Notes under the pieces: generated by a model
Told to the model about the DNA's origin: nothing
The model's input: the letters and a program-made list of their open reading frames with translations, nothing else
Databases searched by the model: none
Shown here: one piece after another, positions 17,546 through 26,277 of the stretch
How the letters are laid out: every line of letters begins with the position of its first letter
How positions within the stretch are numbered: the stretch's first letter is position 1
NCBI GenBank assembly: GCA_050248795.1
Contig: JBFWRS010000031.1
Span: 1-45,620, forward strand
Length of the DNA stretch: 45,620 nucleotides
Source: CAZTDU01 sp050248795
GTDB lineage: Bacteria > Pseudomonadota > Gammaproteobacteria > Burkholderiales > SG8-39
Direction of reading: 5' to 3'
Position numbers and translations under genes: made by a program

Positions 17546-18573
17546 GCCTGTTCGAGCGCTACCTGTCTGTGTGGGTAGTCCTGTGCATCATCGCGGGAAT
17601 CGCGCTCGGCAGCCTGCTGCCCGGGGTATTCCAGTTCCTTGCCGGCCTCGAAGCCGGTTCGGTTAACTTCATTGTCGCCGTACTGATCTGGTTCATGGTC
17701 TATCCGATGATGGTGGCGGTGGATTTCACCAGCCTGAAGCGCATCCATGAACGTCCCAAAGGGCTGGTGATCACGCTGGTCATCAACTGGCTGGTCAAGC
17801 CGTTCACGATGGCGGCGCTTGGCGTGCTGTTCTTCCAGTATGCATTCGCCGATCTGATCGATCCCGCCAACGCCGGGCAGTACATCGCCGGCCTCATCCT
17901 GCTCGGTGCCGCGCCATGCACGGCCATGGTTTTCGTCTGGTCGCAGATGACCCGCGGCGATGCCACCTACACGCTGGTGCAGGTATCGCTGAACGACGTG
18001 ATCATGGTGTTCGCGTTCGCGCCCATCGTCGCGCTGCTGCTCGGCGTTACCGACGTCGCCGTGCCGTGGGAGACGCTGCTTCTGTCCGTAGTCCTCTATG
18101 TCGTCATTCCGCTGGCCGCAGGCGCGTTCACGCGGATGCGAATCACCAACCGGGCCGGTGCAGGTGCCGCTGGCGAGGCAGCGGTCGCCCGCTTCACGGC
18201 AGCCGTCAAGCCCTTCTCCGTCATCGGCCTGCTGGCCACCGTGGTGCTGCTGTTCGGTTTCCAGGGCCACGTCATCCTCGCCCAGCCGCTGCTGATCGCA
18301 CTGATTGCCGTCCCGCTGCTGATCCAGTCCTACGGCATCTTCGTGCTCGCCTACGGTGCCGCCTGGCTGTGGCGCGTGCCCTTCAACATCGCGGCGCCTT
18401 GCGCGCTGATCGGCACATCCAACTTCTTCGAACTCGCAGTGGCTGTCGCCATCGGCCTGTTCGGCCTCGACTCAGGCGCGGCGCTGGTCACCGTGGTCGG
18501 GGTGCTGGTAGAGGTTCCGGTGATGCTGTCGCTGGTTGCATTCGCAAACCGCACACGCGGCTGGTTCACCTAG
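17542..18573 (+). CDS. acr3: arsenite efflux permease ACR3
   Basis: Inner-membrane arsenite exporter of the bile/arsenite/riboflavin transporter superfamily. The 343-residue product has about ten hydrophobic segments, the conserved Cys in LLGAAPCTAMVFVWSQMTRGD (C126), and the late conserved NFFELAVAVAIGLFG and VGVLVEVPVML helices. It is not related to the ArsB family. GTG start overlapping the arsC stop. The three genes make a minimal detoxification operon with no ArsH or methylase. Confidence 0.94.
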   Translation: MSLFERYLSVWVVLCIIAGIALGSLLPGVFQFLAGLEAGSVNFIVAVLIWFMVYPMMVAVDFTSLKRIHERPKGLVITLVINWLVKPFTMAALGVLFFQYAFADLIDPANAGQYIAGLILLGAAPCTAMVFVWSQMTRGDATYTLVQVSLNDVIMVFAFAPIVALLLGVTDVAVPWETLLLSVVLYVVIPLAAGAFTRMRITNRAGAGAAGEAAVARFTAAVKPFSVIGLLATVVLLFGFQGHVILAQPLLIALIAVPLLIQSYGIFVLAYGAAWLWRVPFNIAAPCALIGTSNFFELAVAVAIGLFGLDSGAALVTVVGVLVEVPVMLSLVAFANRTRGWFT

Positions 18574-18595
18574 CCGAAGACCCGGTCTGCTACCG

Positions 18596-18617
18596 GCGGC
18601 GACCCTATAATCGCCGC
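18596..18617 (+). promoter_or_regulatory. fbiC promoter: TATAAT inside an inverted repeat abutting the start codon
   Basis: A perfect TATAAT (18606-18611) ends six bases before the fbiC ATG. It sits within an inverted repeat whose 7-base arms GCGGCGA (18596-18602) and TCGCCGC (18611-18617) flank an 8-base spacer. Transcription from this -10 would start at or near the ATG, so the message would be leaderless or nearly so. The repeat could be an operator. No clear -35 is visible. Confidence 0.5.
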
Positions 18618-20996
18618 ATGGAAGCATTGGACACCGACGCCTCAGCCCTCCTCGCCGGGATCGAATCGCGCGCGCTTGCAGATCTCATGCAGGAAGCCCG
18701 CCGCCTGCGTGGAGAAGGACACGGGTGCAGGATCAGCTACTCGCGCAAGGTGTTCATCCCGCTGACGCGCCTGTGCCGCAATACCTGCGGCTACTGCACC
18801 TTCGTGCGGCCGCCGAAGCAGGTGGACCACGCGTTCCTGCGTCCCGAGGAGGTGCTCGAGATCGCGCGCCTCGGCCGCGACGCGGGCTGCAAGGAGGCGC
18901 TGTTCACCCTCGGTGACCGTCCGGAAGCGGTGCACGCGGCCGCCCGCGCGGCGCTGCAGTCGCTCGGCTACGCATCCACGATCGATTACCTCGCCGCGAT
19001 GTGCGCGCTGGTGTTCAAGGAAACCGGGCTGCTCCCGCACGCGAATCCGGGCGTGCTCACGCAGGACGAAATGCGCGCGTTGCGACGGGTCACGGTTTCC
19101 CAGGGGATGATGCTCGAGAGCACGTCGGCACGCCTCGCCGAGCCCGGCGGGCCGCATCACGGCTGCCCGGACAAGCTCCCCGCGGTGCGCCTTGCAGCGC
19201 TCGAGGCAGCAGGCGTCGCCAGGGTGCCATTCACGTCGGGCATCCTCATCGGCATCGGCGAGACGCGCCTGGAGCGCATCGAGGCGCTGCTGGCGCTGCG
19301 CGATGCGCACGCCCGCCACGGCCATGTGCAGGAAGTCATCGTGCAGAACTTCCGTGCCAAGGACGACACGCGCATGCGCGGCGCCGCCGAACCCGGCTTT
19401 GACGAACTGCTGTGGACGGCGGCCGTCGCACGCATCGTGCTTGGCGCACAGGCCAACATCCAGGTGCCGCCCAACCTGAGCGACGCAAACTTTCCGGCAC
19501 TGCTCGGCGCCGGCATCAACGACTGGGGCGGCATCTCGCCGGTGACGGCGGACTACGTGAATCCCGAACGCGCGTGGCCGGCGATCGCCGTACTCGAGCG
19601 CGCGACGCGTGACGCAGGGCTGATCCCGGTGGAACGGCTCGCGATCTATCCGTCCTATGCCGCTACCGCCCGCGAATGGGTGGACCGGGCGCTGGAACCG
19701 GCGCTGTTGGAAGCGATGGACGCCGAAGGTTATGCACGCGCCGATGCCTGGAGCCCCGGAGTGGCGAATGCGGTCCTGCCTGGCGGCATCGGCGCGTCGC
19801 CGCGGCACGGATCCCTGGATGCGCTCCTCGCCCGCGCGAGCGACGGCGAGCGGCTTGCCGAGGCGGACATCGTTCGCCTCTTCGCGGCGCGCGAAGGGGA
19901 ACTCGACGCAGTGCTCGACGCTGCGGATGCGCTGCGGCGCGAAGCTGCCGGCGACACCGTGCGCTATGTGGTGAACCGCAACATCAACTACACCAACATC
20001 TGCTCGTTCCGCTGCCGTTTCTGCGCCTTCTCGAAGGGCAAAACCGCCGAGACCCTGCGCGGCCAGCCCTACGACCTGGCGATGGAGGAAGTCGCCCGCC
20101 GCGTGCGCGAAGCATGGGCGCGGGGCGCCACCGAGGTCTGCATGCAGGGCGGCATCCATCCCGCCTATACGGGAGAGACCTACCTCGCGCTGCTGCGGGC
20201 GGTCAAGGACGCGGTACCCGGCATGCACGTGCACGCCTTCTCCCCGCTGGAAGTCACGCATGGCGCGCGCACGCTTGGCGTGCCGGTCGAGGATTTCCTC
20301 GGCCGCCTGCGCGACGCCGGGCTGGGATCGCTTCCGGGTACCGCTGCCGAGATCCTGGACGATGCGGTGCGCGCGCGCATCTGCCCGGACAAGCTGAACA
20401 GTGCCGAGTGGCTGCATGTCATCGAGGCTGCGCACCGCGCCGGCCTGCGCACCACCTCGACGATCATGTTCGGACACGTCGAAGGGCCGCAGGCCTGGGC
20501 ACGCCACCTGCTGCAACTGCGCGACCTGCAGGCGCGCACCGGCGGGCTCACCGAATTCGTGCCGCTGCCGTTCGTGCACATGGAAGCGCCGATGTTCCTG
20601 AAGGAAGGCGCCCGGCGCGGCCCGACCTGGCGCGAGACGCTGCTGATGCACGCCGTGTCCCGCCTCGTGCTGCACCCGCACGTCCCGAACATCCAGGTAT
20701 CCTGGGTCAAGCTTGGCGCGCAGGCCGCGGCGGCGTGCCTGCGGGCGGGAGCAAACGACCTCGGCGGCACGCTGATGAACGAAAGCATTTCGCGCGCCGC
20801 GGGCAACGAGCACGGCGAGGAGCTGCCGCCCGCGCGCATGGAAGCGCTGATCGAAAGCCTGGGCCGCAGGCCCGAGCAGCGCGACACCCTCTACCGTAGC
20901 GTGGACGACGAGCGCCGGCGCGCCAGCTTCGCCGCGCCCGTGCTGACACCTGTGGTGCAGACGCCGATCGCCAGGCGTGCCATCGCCATCGTCTGA
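18618..20996 (+). CDS. fbiC: FO synthase, fused CofG-CofH (FbiC)
   Basis: Makes the deazaflavin FO, chromophore of coenzyme F420, from tyrosine and 5-amino-6-ribitylamino-uracil. The 792-residue product has two radical-SAM halves. The N-terminal CofG-like half has the cluster CRNTCGYC (C53, C57, C60) followed by FTLGDRPE. The C-terminal CofH-like half has CSFRCRFC (C462, C466, C469) and MQGGIHP. CofG and CofH are separate in archaea and fused in actinobacteria; this is the fused form. The ATG at 18618 is fixed by the adjacent TATAAT and by homology. It is followed after one base by cofC. Confidence 0.96.
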   Translation: MEALDTDASALLAGIESRALADLMQEARRLRGEGHGCRISYSRKVFIPLTRLCRNTCGYCTFVRPPKQVDHAFLRPEEVLEIARLGRDAGCKEALFTLGDRPEAVHAAARAALQSLGYASTIDYLAAMCALVFKETGLLPHANPGVLTQDEMRALRRVTVSQGMMLESTSARLAEPGGPHHGCPDKLPAVRLAALEAAGVARVPFTSGILIGIGETRLERIEALLALRDAHARHGHVQEVIVQNFRAKDDTRMRGAAEPGFDELLWTAAVARIVLGAQANIQVPPNLSDANFPALLGAGINDWGGISPVTADYVNPERAWPAIAVLERATRDAGLIPVERLAIYPSYAATAREWVDRALEPALLEAMDAEGYARADAWSPGVANAVLPGGIGASPRHGSLDALLARASDGERLAEADIVRLFAAREGELDAVLDAADALRREAAGDTVRYVVNRNINYTNICSFRCRFCAFSKGKTAETLRGQPYDLAMEEVARRVREAWARGATEVCMQGGIHPAYTGETYLALLRAVKDAVPGMHVHAFSPLEVTHGARTLGVPVEDFLGRLRDAGLGSLPGTAAEILDDAVRARICPDKLNSAEWLHVIEAAHRAGLRTTSTIMFGHVEGPQAWARHLLQLRDLQARTGGLTEFVPLPFVHMEAPMFLKEGARRGPTWRETLLMHAVSRLVLHPHVPNIQVSWVKLGAQAAAACLRAGANDLGGTLMNESISRAAGNEHGEELPPARMEALIESLGRRPEQRDTLYRSVDDERRRASFAAPVLTPVVQTPIARRAIAIV

Positions 20997-20997
20997 C

Positions 20998-21639
20998 ATG
21001 AGACGTCCCTGGGCGCTGGTGCCGGTGAAGGACCCTGCGCGCGGAAAATCCCGCCTCGCGCCGCTGCTCGATCCCGACTCGCGCCATGCGCTGAACCTCT
21101 TCCTGGCGCGGCAGACGCTGGAAGTCTGCAGCGAGTTCTTCGGCGCACGCCGCACCCTGGTGGTCACCACCTCCGCTGCGGTGGCCGCATTGGCTCGCGG
21201 GCTCGGCGCCGGGGTGATCCCGGAGGCCGGCGACGACGGGCTGAACGGCGCCCTCGCCGCTGCAGCCCATGGTGCAATCGACGCCGGCGCGGATGCGGTT
21301 GCGGTGGTCCCGGTCGACCTCGCGCTGATCTCGCATGCCGCGCTGTGGGATGCCACCGCAGCGATGCCGGATGGGCCTGGCTGCCTGCTGGTACCAGACC
21401 GTCGCGGCAGCGGCACCAACCTGCTCGTGCTGTCTCCCGCACGCAGCGACCTGTTCGCATTCGGCGACGGGAGCCTGCAGCGCCACGCCGCACTCGCGGC
21501 GGCCAGTGGCTGCCGCGTGCGCATCCACCGCTCGGAGGATCTCGCGCTGGACCTCGACCTCCCGGAGGACTATCGCGCCTGGACCGGGACTGGACGCACC
21601 GGCGCCGGCGCGTCGCTTCAGCCCACCTTCGCCAGCTGA
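20998..21639 (+). CDS. cofC: 2-phospho-L-lactate (or 3-phosphoglycerate) guanylyltransferase
   Basis: Activates the phospho-acid side-chain precursor of F420 with GTP, giving the GDP-linked substrate of CofD. The 213-residue product has a nucleotidyltransferase fold with VPVKDPARGKSRLAPLL at the N-terminus and VVPVDLALI near the middle. The one-base gap after fbiC implies one transcript. In Paraburkholderia rhizoxinica the enzyme uses 3-phosphoglycerate; whether this one uses that or phospholactate cannot be told by eye. Its last 22 bases overlap the end of convergent cofD. Confidence 0.92.
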   Translation: MRRPWALVPVKDPARGKSRLAPLLDPDSRHALNLFLARQTLEVCSEFFGARRTLVVTTSAAVAALARGLGAGVIPEAGDDGLNGALAAAAHGAIDAGADAVAVVPVDLALISHAALWDATAAMPDGPGCLLVPDRRGSGTNLLVLSPARSDLFAFGDGSLQRHAALAAASGCRVRIHRSEDLALDLDLPEDYRAWTGTGRTGAGASLQPTFAS

Positions 21640-22553
21640 GCCAGGCAGGCCCGCGCCAGCCGCTCGCGTCCGGCGTCGTCGCGCATCAGGATGTCGTCGA
21701 TCACGGGCTCGACGCCAAGCGCGCGTATCGGGTCCGCCAGTGCTGCGTCTGAACGATCGATCAGCAGGCGGCGTGCGAGACCGCGGTACCAGTGCGCGAT
21801 TTCCAGTGACCCAGGCGCAACGCCCAGCTCCCGCATCAGCTTCGCGGCAGGTCCCTTCACCGCCTGCCCGGCGATGAGCGGCGACACCGCGACCACCTTC
21901 GCGCAACGCGCGATCGCCTCGCGCATGCCGGGTATCGCGAGCATGGGCGCGATGCTGAGGTACGGGTTCGACGGGCAGATCACGATGCCCTCGAGGTCTT
22001 CGCGCGCCAGTACCGTGCGCAGCGCGGCGCCCGGCCGCGCCAAGTCCGCGCCCCGGTATTCGATGCGCGCCACGCGCGGCTCGCAGCGCTCGCGCACGAA
22101 GTAGTGCTGGAATTCCAGGGTGCCGCGGTCCGTATGCAGCACCGTGCGCACCGGCTCATCCGACATCGGCATCACCGCATGCCGCACGCCGAGGCGCTCG
22201 CTAAGCGCCTGCGTCACCGCCGACAGCGACTCTCCCGCGGCAAGCCGGCGCGTGCGCTCGACGTTCGTCGCCAGGTCGCGGTCTCCCAGCCGGAACCAGG
22301 TCGGGCCGCCCAGCGCCTCTAGCGCCTGCATGAACGACCAGGTTTCATCGGTGCGGCCCCAGCCGGTCGCCGGATTGGCGACGCCCGCGAGCGTGTACAT
22401 CACGGTGTCCAGGTCCGGGGACACGTGCAGGCCCAGATGCACGAAATCGTCGCCGGTATTCACCGCGATGGCGAGTTCTCCTGGCGCGAGAACGCGCGCG
22501 AGGCCTGCGGCCAGCTTCGCGCCGCCGACGCCGCCTGCGAGCGCGAGGATCAC
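21618..22553 (-). CDS. cofD: 2-phospho-L-lactate transferase (FO transferase)
   Basis: Transfers the phospho-acid moiety from its GDP-linked form to FO, giving F420-0. The 311-residue product begins with the characteristic LALAGGVGGAKLAAGLA, and has VNTGDDFVHLGLHVSPDLDTVMY and ICPSNPYLSIAPMLAI, all hallmarks of CofD/FbiA. The start is GTG at 22553, overlapping the cofE stop as GTGA. It is the last gene of the minus-strand run npdG-cofE-cofD, and its 3' end overlaps cofC tail to tail. Confidence 0.96.
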   Translation of the reverse strand: MILALAGGVGGAKLAAGLARVLAPGELAIAVNTGDDFVHLGLHVSPDLDTVMYTLAGVANPATGWGRTDETWSFMQALEALGGPTWFRLGDRDLATNVERTRRLAAGESLSAVTQALSERLGVRHAVMPMSDEPVRTVLHTDRGTLEFQHYFVRERCEPRVARIEYRGADLARPGAALRTVLAREDLEGIVICPSNPYLSIAPMLAIPGMREAIARCAKVVAVSPLIAGQAVKGPAAKLMRELGVAPGSLEIAHWYRGLARRLLIDRSDAALADPIRALGVEPVIDDILMRDDAGRERLARACLAQLAKVG

Positions 22554-23326
22554 CGGAACAGGTCCTTGTCCCGCGGACGCAGCAGCTCGCGCGCGCTGCC
22601 GTCGCGACGCGGCCCGGCGGCGCCGCGGACGAGCACCACCGGACGCCCTTCCGCAGCCTGGCCCATCAGCGCGGAGGCAGCCGCCGCGAGTTCGTCCGCG
22701 TGGCCCACTTCGGTACTCTGCAGCGCGCGCCCCTGCAGGTCGGACTCGCCGCGCCGGTCATGCAGTCCGGCGATGCCGCTGACGCCGATCGCCGTGCCGG
22801 TCGTGCCGAGGCGCCAGGCGCGGCCGAGGCTGTCGTTGATGACTACGCCAAGCCTTGCCCCCGAAAGCGACTCCAGCCGCTCGCGCAGGCGGCGTGCGCT
22901 GGCGTCCGGGTCCTGCGGCAGCAGCAATGCGCGATCGCCGCCGTCCGCATCCGGCTCGACGTTGGACTGGTCTATGCCTGCGTTCGCGAGTACCAGGCCG
23001 CGGCAGTCCTCGACGACGATCACGCCCGGCGCTACGCGCAACACCTCGCGCGATTCGGACAGGATCAGTTCCACCAGCCGGGGATCCTTGCCCGCGCGAG
23101 CGGCAATCTCTCGCGCGCGCGGCGAAGGCTCTACGCTATCGAGCCGGACAAGGCGGCCTTCGGATTTGGACACTACCTTCTGCGCGAACACGACGACGTC
23201 GCCGTCACGCAGCCCGAGGCCCTCGCGGCCCAGCAGGTCCACCACACGCTGCGCCAGCTCGTCTCCCGGGTGCACCGCACCGAAGCCGGCCGGTGCAACG
23301 AGTTCCAGCCGCGCCAGCCCGCTCAC
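22550..23326 (-). CDS. cofE: coenzyme F420:L-glutamate ligase, stand-alone CofE
   Basis: Adds glutamates to F420-0. From the GTG at 23326, which overlaps the npdG stop as GTGA, the product is 258 residues. It contains PGDELAQRV, DGDVVVFAQKVVSKSEGRLV, DPRLVELIL, VLANAGIDQSNVEP and VVINDSLGRAWRLGTTGTAIG, typical of the ligase domain. The C-terminal nitroreductase-like domain found in mycobacterial FbiB, which reduces dehydro-F420, is absent. A longer reading frame to 23509 would run into npdG and is not supported. Confidence 0.94.
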   Translation of the reverse strand: MSGLARLELVAPAGFGAVHPGDELAQRVVDLLGREGLGLRDGDVVVFAQKVVSKSEGRLVRLDSVEPSPRAREIAARAGKDPRLVELILSESREVLRVAPGVIVVEDCRGLVLANAGIDQSNVEPDADGGDRALLLPQDPDASARRLRERLESLSGARLGVVINDSLGRAWRLGTTGTAIGVSGIAGLHDRRGESDLQGRALQSTEVGHADELAAAASALMGQAAEGRPVVLVRGAAGPRRDGSARELLRPRDKDLFR

Positions 23327-23994
23327 GGCAAACCGGTGATGGCGAGCCCCGCGTCCGGCACCTTGTAGGTGCGGTTGATCCAGATCAGCAGCGAAGTCAT
23401 CGCCTCCGCCGCGGCCGAATTGGCGAGCGGGCCTGCATCCACGCCGCGCAGGCCCGCGTCCCCGGCAAGCTGCACCACGCGCGCCCGCGCTTCCTTCGAG
23501 TCCGAGCACACCAGCACGTCGCAGGCCACTTTGGTGCCGAGCTTCTTCAGCTTGTGCGCGGAAACGTTCTGGAACGCGGACACCACCTGCACGCCCTCGC
23601 CGAGCTCCTTCTGCACCAGCACCACGCTGGATCCGCCGGCAGGAAGCTGCACCGTCGCCACCTTCGGCGGCACCAATGGCACGGTGACATCCACCAGGAT
23701 CTTGCCCGCCAGCGCGGGCTTCAGCAGTCGCGCGGTGGCGAGCTGCCCGGCGTAGGGCACTGCGAGTACGACGATGGAGGCGCGCTCGGCGGCGGATACG
23801 CTCTCCGCTCCCTCGATTGCGCCCGACGGCAACAGCGCCGACAGTTCCGCTGCCGCGGCCGCCGCCTTCGCGGCATCGCGCGAGCCGATGATCACCAGAT
23901 GGCCCGCCGCAGCCCAGCGCAGCGCCAGACCTCCGCCCTCGGCACCGGTGCCGCCGATCACGGCGATGGTTTCGGGCTGCCCTGTTGTCGTCAC
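23323..23994 (-). CDS. npdG: NADPH-dependent F420 reductase
   Basis: Transfers hydride between NADPH and F420, supplying reduced F420 (or reoxidising it). The 223-residue product has an N-terminal nucleotide-binding segment IAVIGGTGAEGGGLALRWA, then IIGSRDAAKA, VVLAVPYAG and VSAFQNVSAHKL, as in Fno/NpdG proteins. The GTG at 23994 is chosen because GGGAGG lies four bases upstream; the preceding TTG at 23997 would be too close. Overlap with cofE by four bases. It is 32 bases downstream of the ALDH7 gene, so it appears to be carried on the same message. Confidence 0.93.
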   Translation of the reverse strand: MTTTGQPETIAVIGGTGAEGGGLALRWAAAGHLVIIGSRDAAKAAAAAAELSALLPSGAIEGAESVSAAERASIVVLAVPYAGQLATARLLKPALAGKILVDVTVPLVPPKVATVQLPAGGSSVVLVQKELGEGVQVVSAFQNVSAHKLKKLGTKVACDVLVCSDSKEARARVVQLAGDAGLRGVDAGPLANSAAAEAMTSLLIWINRTYKVPDAGLAITGLP

Positions 23995-24026
23995 CAATCC
24001 TCCCTTTGCCTGTCCGTCACTTCGTG

Positions 24027-25559
24027 TCAGGAAATGTCGAACTTTACTCCCTGCGCAAGCGGCAGCTCGCTGCCGTAGTTGATCGTATTGGTGGCGCGCC
24101 GCATGTAGGCCTTCCAGCTGTCGGAGCCCGCTTCCCGCCCACCGCCGGTTTCCTTCTCGCCGCCGAATGCGCCGCCGATCTCCGCGCCCGAAGGCCCGAT
24201 GTTGACGTTGGCAATGCCGCAGTCCGATCCGGATACGGACAGGAAGCGTTCCGCCTCGCGCAGGTCGTTCGTGAAGATGGACGACGACAGCCCCTGCGGC
24301 ACGTCGTTATGCCAGCGGATTGCGTCCGCGAGCTCGGTGTAACGCAGCACGTAGAGGATCGGCGCAAACGTCTCCCTGCGCATGACGCCGGACTGCTCGC
24401 CTGCTTCTACCATCGCCGGCCTCGCATAGTAGGCATCGCCGTGCCCGCCGACCTGGACGCGCTCACCGCCATGAACCCGCCATCCGGAGTTCTTCGCTTC
24501 GGCGAGCGCACGCTCCATGGCCTCGAACGAGCCCCGGTCGCGCAGCGGGCCGATCAGCGTGCGCGCATCGCGCGGATCGCCGACGACCACCGACGCGTAC
24601 ACCTTGCGCAGGCGCTCGAGCAGCTTGTCCGCCACGCTATCGTGCACCAGGATGCGCCGCAGCGAGGTGCAGCGCTGTCCGGCCGTGCCCATGGCGGCGA
24701 AGGCGATCCCGCGCAGTGCGAGGTCCAGGTCCGCCGACGGGCAGACGATCGCCGCATTGTTGCCGCCGAGTTCGAGGATGGCGCGGCCGAAGCGCGCCGC
24801 CACCCTGGGGCCGACGAGCCGGCCCATCGCGGTGGACCCGGTGGCGGAAACGACCGGAATCCGCGCGTCGTCGACGAGCGCTTCGCCGACCTCGCGGCCG
24901 CCGATCAGCAGCGTCGACAGGTTGGCGGGCGCATCGCCGAAGCGCGCCGCGGCGCGCTCGAACAGGGATTGCACCGCCAGCGCCGTCAGCGGCGCCTTCT
25001 CGGACGGCTTCCACACCACGCTGTCGCCGCACGCCAGTGCGATCGCGGCGTTCCACGACCACACCGCGACCGGAAAGTTGAACGCGGAGATCACCGCGAC
25101 CACGCCGGCCGGGTGCCAGGTTTCCATCATGCGGTGGTTCCTGCGCTCGGTGGCCATCGTCAGGCCGAAGAGCTGCCGCGACAGGCCGACCGCGTACTCG
25201 CAGATGTCGATCATTTCCTGGACTTCGCCCAGGCCTTCGGAGCGGATCTTGCCGGTCTCGATGGTGACCAGGTGCCCCAGGTCTTCCTTGGCGGCGCGCA
25301 GTTCCTCGCCAAGCAGCCGCACCAGTTCACCGCGTCGCGGTGCCGGCACCTCGCGCCATTGCAGCCAGGCCGCGTGCGCCGCGGCCACCGCGCTGCGCGT
25401 GGCGGCGGCATCGGCAGCCGCCAGCGTCGCGAGCGGCTGGCCGTCGATCGGTGAAGTGACCGTGATGCCTGCGCCGGCGGCGCTGACGAGCGCGCGACTG
25501 ACGCCGAGGCGGTCGAGGAGGCGCAGCGCCTCCTCTCGCGGAGTCGAGAGTTCCTTCAT
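24027..25559 (-). CDS. ALDH7-family aldehyde dehydrogenase (aminoadipate-semialdehyde / piperideine-6-carboxylate type)
   Basis: NAD(P)-dependent aldehyde oxidation. The 510-residue product has catalytic C297 in GTAGQRCTSLRR, general base E263 in LELGGNNAA, and N161 in SAFNFPVAVW. The C-terminal GGAFGGEKETGGGREAGSDSWK segment followed by YMRRATNTINYG is a close match to the ALDH7 group (antiquitin, AmaB/Pcd), which oxidises alpha-aminoadipate semialdehyde. Here it lies between a NIPSNAP gene and npdG rather than with lysine genes, so another semialdehyde is possible. Confidence 0.9.
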   Translation of the reverse strand: MKELSTPREEALRLLDRLGVSRALVSAAGAGITVTSPIDGQPLATLAAADAAATRSAVAAAHAAWLQWREVPAPRRGELVRLLGEELRAAKEDLGHLVTIETGKIRSEGLGEVQEMIDICEYAVGLSRQLFGLTMATERRNHRMMETWHPAGVVAVISAFNFPVAVWSWNAAIALACGDSVVWKPSEKAPLTALAVQSLFERAAARFGDAPANLSTLLIGGREVGEALVDDARIPVVSATGSTAMGRLVGPRVAARFGRAILELGGNNAAIVCPSADLDLALRGIAFAAMGTAGQRCTSLRRILVHDSVADKLLERLRKVYASVVVGDPRDARTLIGPLRDRGSFEAMERALAEAKNSGWRVHGGERVQVGGHGDAYYARPAMVEAGEQSGVMRRETFAPILYVLRYTELADAIRWHNDVPQGLSSSIFTNDLREAERFLSVSGSDCGIANVNIGPSGAEIGGAFGGEKETGGGREAGSDSWKAYMRRATNTINYGSELPLAQGVKFDIS

Positions 25560-25586
25560 GTGATTCCTGTCGTGGAGTTGTGAGTT

Positions 25587-26264
25587 CTAGGCGCCGAAAG
25601 GCGACGCCGCGGCCATCGCATACCGATCGCAGTTCGCGAACAGGTCGCAGCCGTGCGCAGCGTGCTCGGAAGCGCGCGCGGCGCGCACGTCCGGATGGGA
25701 CTCGTAGCTGTCGAGGATTGCGCTGCGCCGCGCCGCATCCGGCCAGCGCACCAGGCAGGCCACCACGGGCAGCTCCTCGCCGCTCAACAGGTCGAATGCC
25801 GCCTCGACGCGCGCGCCCAGGGACTCGAGCACCTGCAGGTCGCATTCGAGGAAGGCCTTGCGTGCCGCACCGGCGAGCCCTGCATGCACGCGCATCAGCC
25901 ACAGGTCCACCGGTGCGCCGCGCGGCGCCATGTCGGCGGGCAATGCCGGCTGCGGCCACGCCGACATGAACTGCGTATCGATGCGCACGGTGAGTTCGCT
26001 CTTCTCGTGCGCCTTGCGGCGGATCTGCTGCCACTCGGGATCGGCGCCGAACGCGGCCCAGCCCTTGTTGCGCTCGTCGATCGACGGCCAGCCGAGGATC
26101 CAGATGTATGCGGGCAGCCGCGGCCCTGCCGTGGCTGCCCATGCACCCAGCGGGCGCGGGATGCGGTGGCGCTGGAACACCGGCGTGCAGTCGCGACTCA
26201 TCATCGCGTCCATCTCCGCCGCGCGCCCGGCGCCTACCTGGTAGATCCGCAGCTCGTGGATCAT
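25587..26264 (-). CDS. NIPSNAP-family protein
   Basis: A 225-residue protein with two ferredoxin-like alpha/beta halves. The first starts IHELRIYQVGAGRAAEMDAMMSRDCTPVFQRHRIPRPLGAW and contains the DPEWQQIRRKA segment common in NIPSNAP domains; the second starts near PVDLWLMRVHAGLAG. No catalytic motif is established for the family, which often accompanies catabolic genes. It lies between the Bug protein and the ALDH7 gene with gaps of 13 and 27 bases, so it is very likely co-transcribed. Confidence 0.8.
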   Translation of the reverse strand: MIHELRIYQVGAGRAAEMDAMMSRDCTPVFQRHRIPRPLGAWAATAGPRLPAYIWILGWPSIDERNKGWAAFGADPEWQQIRRKAHEKSELTVRIDTQFMSAWPQPALPADMAPRGAPVDLWLMRVHAGLAGAARKAFLECDLQVLESLGARVEAAFDLLSGEELPVVACLVRWPDAARRSAILDSYESHPDVRAARASEHAAHGCDLFANCDRYAMAAASPFGA

Positions 26265-26277
26265 CGCGGCCCTGGGC

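Noticed and set aside
18642..21524. 960-codon minus-strand open frame opposite fbiC and cofC
   Set aside because: Low-complexity Arg/His/Ala composition and no motif. The plus strand has two complete F420 genes with all cysteine motifs.
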